DNA from: Haloarchaeobius litoreus
GTDB lineage: Archaea; Halobacteriota; Halobacteria; Halobacteriales; Natrialbaceae
Assembly (NCBI RefSeq): GCF_024495425.1
Contig: NZ_JANHJR010000004.1
Location: forward strand, 186,001 to 250,000
Direction: 5' to 3'
Length of the DNA: 64,000 bases
The notes under the pieces are model-generated. The model did no database searches. It had not been told where the DNA came from and saw only the letters and a list, made by a program, of their open reading frames with translations. Positions 52,244 to 60,174 of this stretch are shown piece after piece. Position numbers and translations under genes: made by a program. How positions within the stretch are numbered: the stretch's first letter is position 1; every line of letters begins with the position of its first letter.

Positions 52244-52549
52244 GGTTCCGGGCGGAGCCTCCCGTTCGATTCCGGGTCGCGGTACGATGTTCGGGTCACG
52301 ATAGTTCCCTCCGTTCGTGCCCGTGGAGGATTGTTATACGCCGGAGAGCACGGGCAACTGCGGGTTACTGTGCCGGGCGTGGGTTCCTCCCGACACGCTG
52401 TAACGGCGACGTACTCTCACGCTGGCACCGGTGTTCGGACGCGAGGACGGTGCTCCACCGGCAGGTGCCGGACGGCTAGCCCACCCGACGAATCCACCGG
52501 ACTACATAAACCGTCGCCGTCCGTCTGTGTAGACGACCCGGAGTTCACC
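52244..52549. other. Divergent promoter region between the MmgE/PrpD and PPOX genes
   Basis: No gene. TATA-like TTGTTATACG occurs near 52333-52342 and CTACATAAAC near 52502-52511, the latter about 40 nt before the ATG of the plus-strand gene. Otherwise plain GC-rich spacer. Confidence 0.4.
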
Positions 52550-53011
52550 ATGGAACACATCGAGTACGCGTACACCCACGGGATGGACGACGAGGAGATA
52601 ACCGAGCGACTGCGCGCCAAGGGAACGGGTGTGCTGTCACTGGCCGACGACGGCGACGCCTACGGCATCCCACTGGCCCACTACTACGACGGCGAGGACC
52701 TCTACTTCCGACTGGGGATGACCGAGGACAGTCGGAAGCGCGAGCTGCTGGACGGTGGTGGCATCGTCTCCTACGTCGTCTACGGGGCAGAGGAGACCGA
52801 GGACCCGCGCAGCATCGACTCGTGGAGCATCGTCGCGGAGGGGACGCTGACCCGCATCCCCGAGTCGGACCACGACAGCTTCGACACCGCGGAAATCAAC
52901 CGCCACTTCTCCCCAATCCGCGTGTTCGACGAGGATATCGAGGAGATCGATATCGTCATCGTCCGCCTCGATGCCGACTCGATGACGGGACGGAGGACGT
53001 CCTTCGACTGA
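52550..53011 (+). CDS. Pyridoxamine 5'-phosphate oxidase-family flavin-binding protein
   Basis: A 153-residue split-barrel protein. Its pattern is GVLSLADDGDAYGIPLAHYY near 26-45, LYFRLGMTEDSRKRE near 50-64 and the WSIVAEGTL strand near 95. Haloarchaeal relatives bind FMN or F420 and reduce small substrates; true PNPOx residues for PLP synthesis are not evident. Start at 52550 gives the normal N-terminus. Adjacent to an alcohol dehydrogenase of opposite strand. Confidence 0.85.
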   Translation: MEHIEYAYTHGMDDEEITERLRAKGTGVLSLADDGDAYGIPLAHYYDGEDLYFRLGMTEDSRKRELLDGGGIVSYVVYGAEETEDPRSIDSWSIVAEGTLTRIPESDHDSFDTAEINRHFSPIRVFDEDIEEIDIVIVRLDADSMTGRRTSFD

Positions 53012-53025
53012 CCGGACCACCGCCC

Positions 53026-54093
53026 TCAGCCACCGAACTCGGTGACGACCTCCACCCCGCGCGTCCCGTAGTCGGTCATCGCGGCCAGCCGGTCCGACAC
53101 CTCCGAGAGCGCGACGCGACGGGTCACCAGTGCACCGGGGTCGATTCTGTCGGCCGCGATCATCCGCAGGAGCTCGTCGTACCGTGTCGGGGGCATCCCC
53201 CGTGAGCCGAGGAAGGAGACGTCCCAGCGAGCCATCGCGTCGATGGGGAGCGAGACCTCGCCGCGTTCCGCCTCGGTCGTGAGGCCGAGCTGGACGTGGG
53301 TCCCGCGCGTCCGCAGACAGTCGACGCTGTTGCGGCAGGTCTCGGCACGCCCGAGCGCGTCGACCGAGACGTGAGCACCGTCGCCGGTCAGCGCCTCGAC
53401 CTCGCCCGGCACGTCGTCGACCGTGGACGCGTCCACCGTCGTCGTCGCACCGAGATCGCTCGCGAGTTCGAGCGGTTCCTCGCGCACGTCCACGGCGACG
53501 ACGCCGGCCCCGAGTGCGGCCGCGAGCTGGACCGCAGCGAGGCCGAGCCCACCGCAGCCGTGGACGGCAACCCAGTCACCGGCCGCGAGGTCGACGCGGT
53601 GCGAGAGCGCGTGGAACGCCGTCACGTACCGGCAGCCGAGCGCGGCCATCTCCTCCGGCTCCACGTTCGACGGGAGCCCGATGGCGTTGTAGTCGGCGTG
53701 GGGGACGTGGACCGCCTCCGCGAACGCCCCGGGCGCGTCCAGCTCGAAGCCGAGTGCGTACCCGTCGTCGCAGACGTTGCCGTGGCCGTTCAGGCAGTGC
53801 GGACAGGCCCCGTCGCCGAGGTTGAATGGGACCGCGACGCGGTCGCCGACCGACAGTCGCGTCACGTCGTCGCCCACCGCGACGACCCGGCCCGCGGGCT
53901 CGTGACCGAGCACCTGCCCGAGGGCGACCTGGTCGTCCGCCCACTCGCCGTGACCCTGCCAGGCGTGCCAGTCGCTCCGACAGATGCCGCAGGCTTCCAC
54001 CTCGACCACCGCGCCGTGGGGTTCGGGGTCCGGTTCCGGCACCGACTCGATGCTCAGGGGTTCGCCGTAGGATTCGAGGACTGCTGCGCGCAT
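53026..54093 (-). CDS. Zinc-dependent alcohol dehydrogenase (MDR family)
   Basis: A 355-residue medium-chain dehydrogenase. The catalytic zinc ligands begin with Cys in ACGICRSDWHAW near 37-48 and continue with the His-Glu of LGHEPAGRV. The structural zinc lobe has CPHCLNGHGNVC. The Rossmann loop is GCGGLGLAAVQL near 170. It oxidises an alcohol with NAD(P). The ATG at 54093 is chosen because the family N-terminus MRAAVLESYG starts there. Substrate unknown. Confidence 0.92.
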   Translation of the reverse strand: MRAAVLESYGEPLSIESVPEPDPEPHGAVVEVEACGICRSDWHAWQGHGEWADDQVALGQVLGHEPAGRVVAVGDDVTRLSVGDRVAVPFNLGDGACPHCLNGHGNVCDDGYALGFELDAPGAFAEAVHVPHADYNAIGLPSNVEPEEMAALGCRYVTAFHALSHRVDLAAGDWVAVHGCGGLGLAAVQLAAALGAGVVAVDVREEPLELASDLGATTTVDASTVDDVPGEVEALTGDGAHVSVDALGRAETCRNSVDCLRTRGTHVQLGLTTEAERGEVSLPIDAMARWDVSFLGSRGMPPTRYDELLRMIAADRIDPGALVTRRVALSEVSDRLAAMTDYGTRGVEVVTEFGG

Positions 54094-54192
54094 ATCGAGA
54101 CGGAGCAGGGGAGCCACCTTAGCTCTGGGCCCGCGGGAGGAGGGTCGCGACCGACAAGAGCTAAATGCCGGTGTAACACACTCTCCCACAGA

Positions 54193-54288
54193 ATGGCTGT
54201 CGTCGAGGACACGTCGAACGCGTCCGCGGCCCCCGCGCCGGACGAGGAGAATCGTCGGACGACCGCTCGTCGGCCGGTGCGAGGATGA
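54193..54288 (+). CDS. Possible 31-residue leader frame before the integrase
   Basis: An ATG at 54193 opens MAVVEDTSNASAAPAPDEEN, followed by a basic tail RRTTARRPVRG. Its TGA overlaps the integrase ATG (ATGA). A TATA-like CTAAATG lies about 27-33 nt upstream. It could be a leader peptide that couples translation to the recombinase. The text itself is low-complexity, so confidence is limited. Confidence 0.35.
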   Translation: MAVVEDTSNASAAPAPDEENRRTTARRPVRG

Positions 54289-55520
54289 ACCGGCGAGCGT
54301 CCGGCGACCGTGGGGACCGTCCCATCGCCGCGACCTTCGACCGGTACCTCCAGGACAAAGGCAAGGGTCGGGGCGGCCAGGGCGGCAACTACCGTCGGAA
54401 CGCCGCCCGCGAGCTGGAGCGATTCGCCGACTGGGCCCGCGGCGACCGAGGCCCGGACGACTGGGACGGCATCGTCGCCGAGGCAGATCGTGAACCCGCG
54501 TTCGCCGACCTCGACGACCGCGTGTTCCGGGAGTACGCTCGCCACCTCGCCGGCGACCGCGGCCTCAAGCCGAACACCGTCCAGACGTACTACGCGTACG
54601 TCTCCGCCTGGTGCGGCTGGTGCGTCAACGAGGGCTACCTGAGCGCTCACCACGCCCAGCGGGCAAGTGCGACCGCCCCGTTACCCACCGACGACGGACG
54701 CAAACCCGGGGACCAGCAGGCGTGGACCCCAGAACAGCGACACGCGCTGACCCGCCACGTCGACCAGGTGGCACGGGACGCCGTCGAGACGTTCACGACA
54801 CTCGACGAGGACACAGACCCGGTCGACCGCGGTCGCGCCCGCTACCGCGCCATCCGCGCCGCCAGGGACCGCGCGCTCGTCTTCGTCGTCGCCTACACCG
54901 CCGTCCGCATCGGCGAGGTGCTCCGGGACCCCGACGACCCGCGCCGGCGCGGCGTCCGCTGGAGCGAGGTGGACCTCGACGCGGGGAGCATGGAGGTCTA
55001 CCGCAAGAAGCAGCAGTGGGACGCCGCGAGCCTGCCGGACCCGGTCCTGGGGCCGCTGCGACGCTACCGCCGGCTGCTCGACCCGCCGAGCGACCGGTGG
55101 CCGGTGTTCCCCACCTTCGACCAGCGGACGCTCGCCGGGCTGGTGCAGGACGGGCTCGCTGACCGCGGGCTGCGACCCGGGGAGATCGACGACCGGCGCG
55201 GCGAACACGCCCGCGACCTGTTGCTCGCACTGGACGCGGACCTCCGGCCACCGTCCCTGACGACCGACGGTGGCCGGGGTGTCCTGCGGCGCGTGACCGA
55301 GGCGAGCGACGTCACGGTCGACCACCCGAAGCACGACTACCTCGCCCCCCACGGCGGCCGGCGGGGCATGGGCGAGGTGCTCGTGCGGGCGTTCGGCTAC
55401 ACCGTCGCCGCCCGGTACCTCGACAACTCCGAGGAGATGGTCCGCGACCGTTACTCGCACATCGAGGCCGGCGAGCTCGGCGACGTGGCGACCGAGGCGC
55501 TGGACGACGTCGACTTCTGA
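54285..55520 (+). CDS. Tyrosine recombinase (phage/XerC-type integrase)
   Basis: A 411-residue site-specific recombinase. The N-terminal SAM-like DNA-binding part covers about 14-125 (KPNTVQTYYAYVSAWCGWCV). Catalytic residues are Arg208 in AVRIGE, Lys241 or Lys242 in YRKKQQ, His356/Arg359 in PHGGRR and nucleophile Tyr390 in RDRYSH. The set is complete, so the protein is probably active. Such haloarchaeal recombinases belong to integrated plasmids or viruses. It faces the Fic gene tail to tail and marks one edge of the island reaching to 59581. No tRNA gene or attachment repeat was recognised next to it. Confidence 0.9.
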   Translation: MNRRASGDRGDRPIAATFDRYLQDKGKGRGGQGGNYRRNAARELERFADWARGDRGPDDWDGIVAEADREPAFADLDDRVFREYARHLAGDRGLKPNTVQTYYAYVSAWCGWCVNEGYLSAHHAQRASATAPLPTDDGRKPGDQQAWTPEQRHALTRHVDQVARDAVETFTTLDEDTDPVDRGRARYRAIRAARDRALVFVVAYTAVRIGEVLRDPDDPRRRGVRWSEVDLDAGSMEVYRKKQQWDAASLPDPVLGPLRRYRRLLDPPSDRWPVFPTFDQRTLAGLVQDGLADRGLRPGEIDDRRGEHARDLLLALDADLRPPSLTTDGGRGVLRRVTEASDVTVDHPKHDYLAPHGGRRGMGEVLVRAFGYTVAARYLDNSEEMVRDRYSHIEAGELGDVATEALDDVDF

Positions 55521-55539
55521 CCGGTCGCCCTCGCTCGAC

Positions 55540-56682
55540 TCAGGGCGACCCGACGACGTCGATTATCTGTGGCGCCTCGTACACGCGGTACCGTTCCCCG
55601 CCCGAGATCTCCTCGACGATGCCCTCCGCCTCCAGCGCCTCGATCGCGTCGTACACCGCCTGTCGTGACCGCCCGGTCGCCTCGATGGCCCGGCTGGCGG
55701 TCAGGTACGGCTCCTCGAAGACGTAGTCCACCACGTCACGCACCGCCGGACGGTTCGGGAACAGGTCGTAGTACTCGGCCTGGAGCGCCTGGAGTTCGAC
55801 CCCGCAGTCGTACGCGTCGATGGCCTGTTCCGCGACCGCGTTCAGGACGAACGTGATCCACTCCTCCCAGGCCCCGTCCCGACTCACCGCCAGGAGGAGG
55901 TCGAGGTACCGTTGCCGTCGCCGGTTGAAGTACGCGCTCAGGTAGAGGTACGGCTCGGGGAGCAGTCCCGCATCGTACAGCTGGAGCATCATCAGGAGCC
56001 GCCCGAGCCGGCCGTTCCCGTCGCGAAACGGGTGGATGGTCTCGAACTGGTAGTGGGTGATGGCCACGTCGACGAGCGGGGGGTACGACCCACGGTTGAT
56101 GTACGCGACGAGCTGGTCCAGGAGCAGGTCGACCGTGTCGGGGTTCGCCGGGACGAACCGGGCGCTCTCGGCCGAGCCGTCCGGCGAGCCGATGTACACC
56201 GGAACGTCCCGTAGCTCGCCCGGATGCTCGTCGACGCCGCGGGTGTCGTGGAGCAGGGTCTCGTGGAGGTCCCGAATCAGATCGACGCTCAACTGCTCGC
56301 CGTCGCCGAGCCGCTCGAACCCCTGCCTGACCGCGTCCACGTAGTTGTACGCCTCCCGCACGTCGCGCGAGTCGGCCGCCGACCGCTCCGGAGAGCCGTC
56401 TATCTCGTGCAGGATGATGTCCGAGACGGTGACGTTCGTCCCCTCGATCTGCGAACTCATCGCGGCCTCGCGAACGACGAACGGTGCGATGAGGAGGTTC
56501 TCGTTGTCCACGTTCCGGTGGAGCGTCGCCAGCCGACCGAGCGCGTACTGCGCGTCGCCGTACACCCGGAGCAGGTCGTCGGTGTACTCGATCTCCGGCG
56601 GGAGACTGGCCGGCCGGTAACACGGCAGGCCGTCGTGCGGGTCGATGGTTCCCGGCCCGTCGGCGAACTCCGCTGGGTTCAT
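55540..56682 (-). CDS. Fic domain protein with N-terminal inhibitory motif and C-terminal winged helix
   Basis: A 380-residue class II Fic protein. The autoinhibitory (S/T)xxxE(G/N) motif is Ser76 to Glu80-Gly81 in SSQIEG. The complete catalytic motif HPFRDGNGRLGR is at 217-228. A winged helix occupies about 330-372 (TASRAIEATGRSRQAVYDAI). Fic enzymes add AMP to target hydroxyls and are held inactive by the inhibitory Glu; stand-alone forms with a winged helix can regulate themselves. The ATG at 56682 is preferred because a GATTTAG element lies 29-35 nt upstream, inside the nested dyad at 56684-56770. It is head to tail with an SMC-like gene. Confidence 0.9.
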   Translation of the reverse strand: MNPAEFADGPGTIDPHDGLPCYRPASLPPEIEYTDDLLRVYGDAQYALGRLATLHRNVDNENLLIAPFVVREAAMSSQIEGTNVTVSDIILHEIDGSPERSAADSRDVREAYNYVDAVRQGFERLGDGEQLSVDLIRDLHETLLHDTRGVDEHPGELRDVPVYIGSPDGSAESARFVPANPDTVDLLLDQLVAYINRGSYPPLVDVAITHYQFETIHPFRDGNGRLGRLLMMLQLYDAGLLPEPYLYLSAYFNRRRQRYLDLLLAVSRDGAWEEWITFVLNAVAEQAIDAYDCGVELQALQAEYYDLFPNRPAVRDVVDYVFEEPYLTASRAIEATGRSRQAVYDAIEALEAEGIVEEISGGERYRVYEAPQIIDVVGSP

Positions 56683-56683
56683 C

Positions 56684-56770
56684 TTGACGCAGACTGCGCT
56701 CCGAACGACCCTAAATCTACTGGATGCCACTGGAGCTGATTTAGAGGAGAATGGAGACGGTCTGTGTCAA
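56684..56770. repeat. Nested dyad repeat, copy 1, at the fic start
   Basis: Outer arms TTGACGCAGAC (56684-56694) and GTCTGTGTCAA (56760-56770) flank inner arms CTAAATC (56711-56717) and GATTTAG (56738-56744). Both pairs share a centre at about 56727. Each half therefore reads GATTTAG, about 15 bases, GTCTGYGTCAA outward; on the minus strand this is directly followed by the fic ATG. The structure is consistent with two back-to-back promoters or an operator for a symmetric regulator. Confidence 0.85.
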
Positions 56771-56807
56771 CGCGGACGGCCTCGGAGTGAGCGCCGAATG
56801 GCCCATC

Positions 56808-56895
56808 TTGACGCAGACCGCCATCCGCACGACTCTAAGTCAACAATCTGGGCGAAGAACTGATTTAGAGGATGGGTGGAGCCCGTCTGTGTCAA
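56808..56895. repeat. Nested dyad repeat, copy 2
   Basis: The same two-tier symmetry: outer arms 56808-56818 and 56885-56895, inner arms CTAAGTC (56835-56841) and GATTTAG (56862-56868), all centred on 56851.5. It lies 124 bases from copy 1. The outward minus-strand half again ends in GTCTGCGTCAAG-ATG, like the fic start, but that ATG opens only a short frame. Spacer sequences between arms are not conserved, so selection acts on the arms. Confidence 0.85.
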
Positions 56896-56997
56896 CCGTG
56901 AAGAGTCTGCGGAACCCACCGCGACCGCTCCCCCGTCGGCGTGGCGGGCGGGCCCGGCGACGCCGCGACGGAAGCGCTCGACGGAGTCGACCGCTGA

Positions 56998-58776
56998 CTA
57001 CGCCGTCGCGTCGACCTGGTCCGAGACCACGTCCCACTCCGCGGGGTCGATGTCGTGGCCCTCGAACGACGACTGCTCGGGGTAGGCCGTGCAGACGACG
57101 CGCTCGGAACGCTCCGAGAGGTAGTCGACGAGCAGGTGGAGGTTCCTGTCTGTGAGCCCGCCGAGGCTGTCGACGAGGATGACCGGCACCCGGTCGGCCA
57201 CGTCGTACGCCTCGTAGCCCGCGAGCGCGGCGACCAGCCCGAGCAGCACGACCTCGCCCTCGCTGAGCGCGTCGAGCGACGCCTCGCGACCGTCCCGGGC
57301 GACCACGAGGTCGAAGTTCGAGGTCAGCCGCGCGCTCTCGTAGCTCGTCTCGAACGTCTCGATGATCTCCGTAATCGCCTCCGAGAACGCCTCCCGCGTC
57401 TCCGTCTTCATCCGCTCACGGCGGGTCCGGAGCGCCTCTATCTCGTCGGAGAGCGACCGGCGCTCGTCCTCGAGGGTCGACTGCTGGGCGGCACGCTCCT
57501 CCAGCGTCTCCACCTCGGAGCGGAGGTCGGAGAGCTTCTCCTGCGTGTACTTGATGTCGCTCTCGACGGCCGTCAGTTCGTTCTCCTGGTCGGAGACCGT
57601 CTCCTCGAGCTCCGCGACCCGCTCCGTGACCGCTTCGACGGAGTCCCGCTTCCGGACGAGGCTCTCACGTCGTTCCTCCAGCTGGGATTCGAGGTTCCCG
57701 ATCTCGCGCTCCAGCTCCCGCTCCCGACGCTCTTTCTGGCGCTGTTCGTCCTTCTTGGCCTGGAGTTCGCGCTTCTCCGTCCGGTAGGCGTTCGCGTCCT
57801 GCTCCAGCTCGGTTATCTTCCCCTGAAGCGCCTCCAGTCGGTCCTCCAACGCCCCACGGTCGGTCTCCGCGCCACAGACCCAGCACGACATCGAATCCTC
57901 GACGAGGCCACGCTCCACGTCCGAGACGAGCTCGGTGCGACCCTCCTCGACGACCCGCCGGTTCGCGCTGTAGACGGACTTCAGCAGTTCGATGTCGGAC
58001 TCGTGCTCGGTCACCCGCTCTTCGAGCCGTTCGAGGTCCGCTTCGATGGCCGAGTGGTCGGGCACCTCGAGGTCCGCCAGCTCGGCCTCGTGTTCCGCGA
58101 GGTTCTCCTCGATGCGCTCGATACTCTTCTCGAGTCGTTCTATCTGCCCCTCGATGCGCTCTTGCTCGGCCCGGGCACTGCTGAGGTCGTCACGCGACCC
58201 CGCATTCTCCGGGGGTTCCTCGATCTCCTCCCGTCGTGTCTCGAGCTCCGCGAGCTCCTCCTCGAGCGAGGCGATCTGCGTCTGCTTGGAGACGAGCTTC
58301 TCGCTGGCCGACCGCGCCCGGTTCAGCTCGGACTCCACCTGCGAGCGCTCCGCCTGCAGGTCGGCGATCTGCTCGTTGATGTTCTCCAGTTCGAGCGGCC
58401 TCGTCAGGTAGGACTCGAGGTTCTCGCCGTTCTGCACCGCCGCCCGTATCGGATTGTCCTCCGTCAGGAACGCGTAGAGGGAGGCACAGGCGCGGTCGTA
58501 CTCATCTTCGAGGTAGGGTGTCCCGTTCCGGGCGACGGTCCGCCCCTGTCGGCTCAGTCGAACCTCGTACTCGTCGTCCTCGGTACGCAATGTCACGCGG
58601 CCCTCGGCCGCCCCCTCGGTCAACGGCGAGCGCGTCCCCATCGCCGTCTCCACCGCCCGGATGAGGCTCGACTTGCCGCGCCAGTTCTCCGCTCGCACCG
58701 CGTTCAGACCGGGTTCGACGGTCGTCTTACCGTCGAGGATGCCGGCGATGTTCTCGATATCCAGGGTCCAGGTCAT
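56998..58776 (-). CDS. Archaea-specific SMC-related protein, copy 2 (P-loop Lys kept)
   Basis: A 592-residue SMC/Rad50-like protein. The P-loop is AENWRGKSS at 29-37 with Lys35 present. Coiled-coil arms run about 130-290 and 305-460, with zinc hook CWVC at Cys298/Cys301. The signature is LSEGE at 504-508, and the Walker B is PVILVDSLGG with Asp536 followed by Ser, so the usual catalytic Glu is absent. Same family as the protein at 15898-17856. A TATA-like GTTTAAC lies 25-32 nt upstream of the ATG at 58776, so it has its own promoter although an RdfA-like gene precedes it by 79 bases. It likely works with that protein in cell-shape or DNA organisation. Confidence 0.83.
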   Translation of the reverse strand: MTWTLDIENIAGILDGKTTVEPGLNAVRAENWRGKSSLIRAVETAMGTRSPLTEGAAEGRVTLRTEDDEYEVRLSRQGRTVARNGTPYLEDEYDRACASLYAFLTEDNPIRAAVQNGENLESYLTRPLELENINEQIADLQAERSQVESELNRARSASEKLVSKQTQIASLEEELAELETRREEIEEPPENAGSRDDLSSARAEQERIEGQIERLEKSIERIEENLAEHEAELADLEVPDHSAIEADLERLEERVTEHESDIELLKSVYSANRRVVEEGRTELVSDVERGLVEDSMSCWVCGAETDRGALEDRLEALQGKITELEQDANAYRTEKRELQAKKDEQRQKERRERELEREIGNLESQLEERRESLVRKRDSVEAVTERVAELEETVSDQENELTAVESDIKYTQEKLSDLRSEVETLEERAAQQSTLEDERRSLSDEIEALRTRRERMKTETREAFSEAITEIIETFETSYESARLTSNFDLVVARDGREASLDALSEGEVVLLGLVAALAGYEAYDVADRVPVILVDSLGGLTDRNLHLLVDYLSERSERVVCTAYPEQSSFEGHDIDPAEWDVVSDQVDATA

Positions 58777-58800
58777 GCGTGTGGGTTGGTGTGTATGGTT

Positions 58801-58808
58801 GTTAAACT
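58801..58808 (-). promoter_or_regulatory. TATA-like element of the second SMC-like gene
   Basis: Minus-strand AGTTTAAC lies 25-32 nt before the ATG at 58776. It indicates separate leaderless expression despite the short distance to the preceding rdfA-like gene. Confidence 0.5.
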
Positions 58809-58855
58809 CGCGGACGGGACGAGGAACGAACCGGGGCGGGGTCGCGGTCGCAGGC

Positions 58856-59581
58856 TCACAGCCCGAAGGAGGGCTCCTGCCTGTGGTGGACCGACGTCGA
58901 CCAGTGGAACGAGTCGCCCCCGTTCCCCGCCAGTTCGATAGAGCGCTCTGCATCCTCGGGCGCGATCGACTTGTGGTCCGGGCAGACGTAGTTCCGGTTC
59001 AGGGCGACGTCGAGTGGAACCCGCGTCGGGCACTCGCTGCAACAGAGCTGGACGCGGACGTCGACCTCGACATCCTGTTCGTCCTCGATGCGGCCCTTCG
59101 ACTTGAACGACTTCAGCGCCTCCTTCACCTTCTGGGTGCTCCGCTCGCGCGCGATCTCGATGCTCTCGCGCTCCCAGTCGGTGTCCGCCTGTTGTTGCTC
59201 CTTGCTCGCCTGGAGGCAGTCCTTCAGGTGGTTCCGCATGGTGCTCCAGGAGATCATGTCGTCGAGGACAGCCTCGGCGTCGATGCCGTCGGCGGCGAGT
59301 TCGTCGACGACCTCCATCTTCTCGATGCCGTCCGCGGTGAGCGCCTCGTAGTCGCCGTCGATGCGCGCACTGATGGTGGTACGGCCTGCCCGCTCGTACG
59401 CGTGTCGTAGCAGCCGCTTGTTGAACCACTCCGTGAGCGTCCGGTACCCGACCGACGACTGACGGCCCGTACCGAGCCACCGCGAGACCAGCTGGTCGTC
59501 GATGTCGTCGGTCGTCTCACCGGAGTCGAGGTCGTACTCGTCGACGAGTAAACCGACTTTACAGCAGGCCGTGTTGGTCAC
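58856..59581 (-). CDS. RdfA-like protein, copy 2
   Basis: A 241-residue relative of the protein at 15196-15795. It starts with TNTACCKVGLLVDEY (Cys6, Cys7), like the CGCKVGRV start of copy 1. The helix-turn-helix-like ISWSTMRNHLKDCL near 110-123 matches VSHQTVYRHLRNCL, and the zinc module has Cys180/181, Cys184 and Cys200. A 40-residue C-terminal extension ends in PSFGL. The GTG at 59581 is taken as start because TTTATTAA lies 23-30 nt upstream; the earlier ATG at 59647 lies beyond this box. Probably a paralogous rod-determining-type factor. Confidence 0.78.
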   Translation of the reverse strand: MTNTACCKVGLLVDEYDLDSGETTDDIDDQLVSRWLGTGRQSSVGYRTLTEWFNKRLLRHAYERAGRTTISARIDGDYEALTADGIEKMEVVDELAADGIDAEAVLDDMISWSTMRNHLKDCLQASKEQQQADTDWERESIEIARERSTQKVKEALKSFKSKGRIEDEQDVEVDVRVQLCCSECPTRVPLDVALNRNYVCPDHKSIAPEDAERSIELAGNGGDSFHWSTSVHHRQEPSFGL

Positions 59582-59603
59582 TATGGACCCTTCGAGAAAC
59601 GGA

Positions 59604-59611
59604 TTAATAAA
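59604..59611 (-). promoter_or_regulatory. TATA box of the second rdfA-like gene
   Basis: Minus-strand TTTATTAA lies 23-30 nt before the GTG at 59581, which both supports the GTG start and implies a leaderless mRNA. Confidence 0.6.
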
Positions 59612-60174
59612 GATACCTGCTAGAAACGCGAGACAACAGTTCTCCAATTCATCCCACGCGAAACTCCTGCCAACATGAGAAAAGAATACTGCAACAGATA
59701 CTTATATTTCACAGATACGTTGGTATCGCAGGAATCCGGCCCACCATCGCAGACAATTCGGTTCGTCGAAAGGAAGCCTCGAATCAGTGCCGCCCGAAGA
59801 GCCGTACCCCCCGATTCAGAGCCACTATATCGGACGGAACTTGCCGAAACGCGCGGAGTTCGACCGGCCGGGCTCGGGTCTTCTGGAACGTACCTGGCCA
59901 CATTGTATCGGTATCAGAACAGTATAGAGCAGACGGACACCAATAGTAAGCAGACGTATACCTTCCCGAACATACCAATAATAGTATCTGATTACGGGCT
60001 CGGCCCGCGACGGGCCGAGTGTCGCGTTCAACCCGGAGGTTTCGAACCACTGAGACACCACCAGGGTGGCCGTTCGATGGACCCACCGGAACGACGGACA
60101 GGTGGAGCCTGGTGGCTCTCCACCGACGCCGACCGAACACAAATCATGAAGTAGGTTGGCATGCAACGTGTTCC
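59612..60174. other. AT-richer gene-poor interval with a perfect hairpin
   Basis: No supported gene. From about 59640 to 59995 the sequence is noticeably AT-rich. At 59999-60019 a perfect 9-base stem CTCGGCCCG / CGGGCCGAG with loop CGA follows at once. It is not followed by a T-run, so a protein-binding site or boundary mark is as possible as a terminator. The rest precedes the ALDH gene. Confidence 0.5.

Noticed and set aside
57055-58941. 628-codon frame opposite the second SMC-like gene
   Set aside because: Antisense shadow; the minus-strand gene has clear P-loop, zinc hook and signature motifs.
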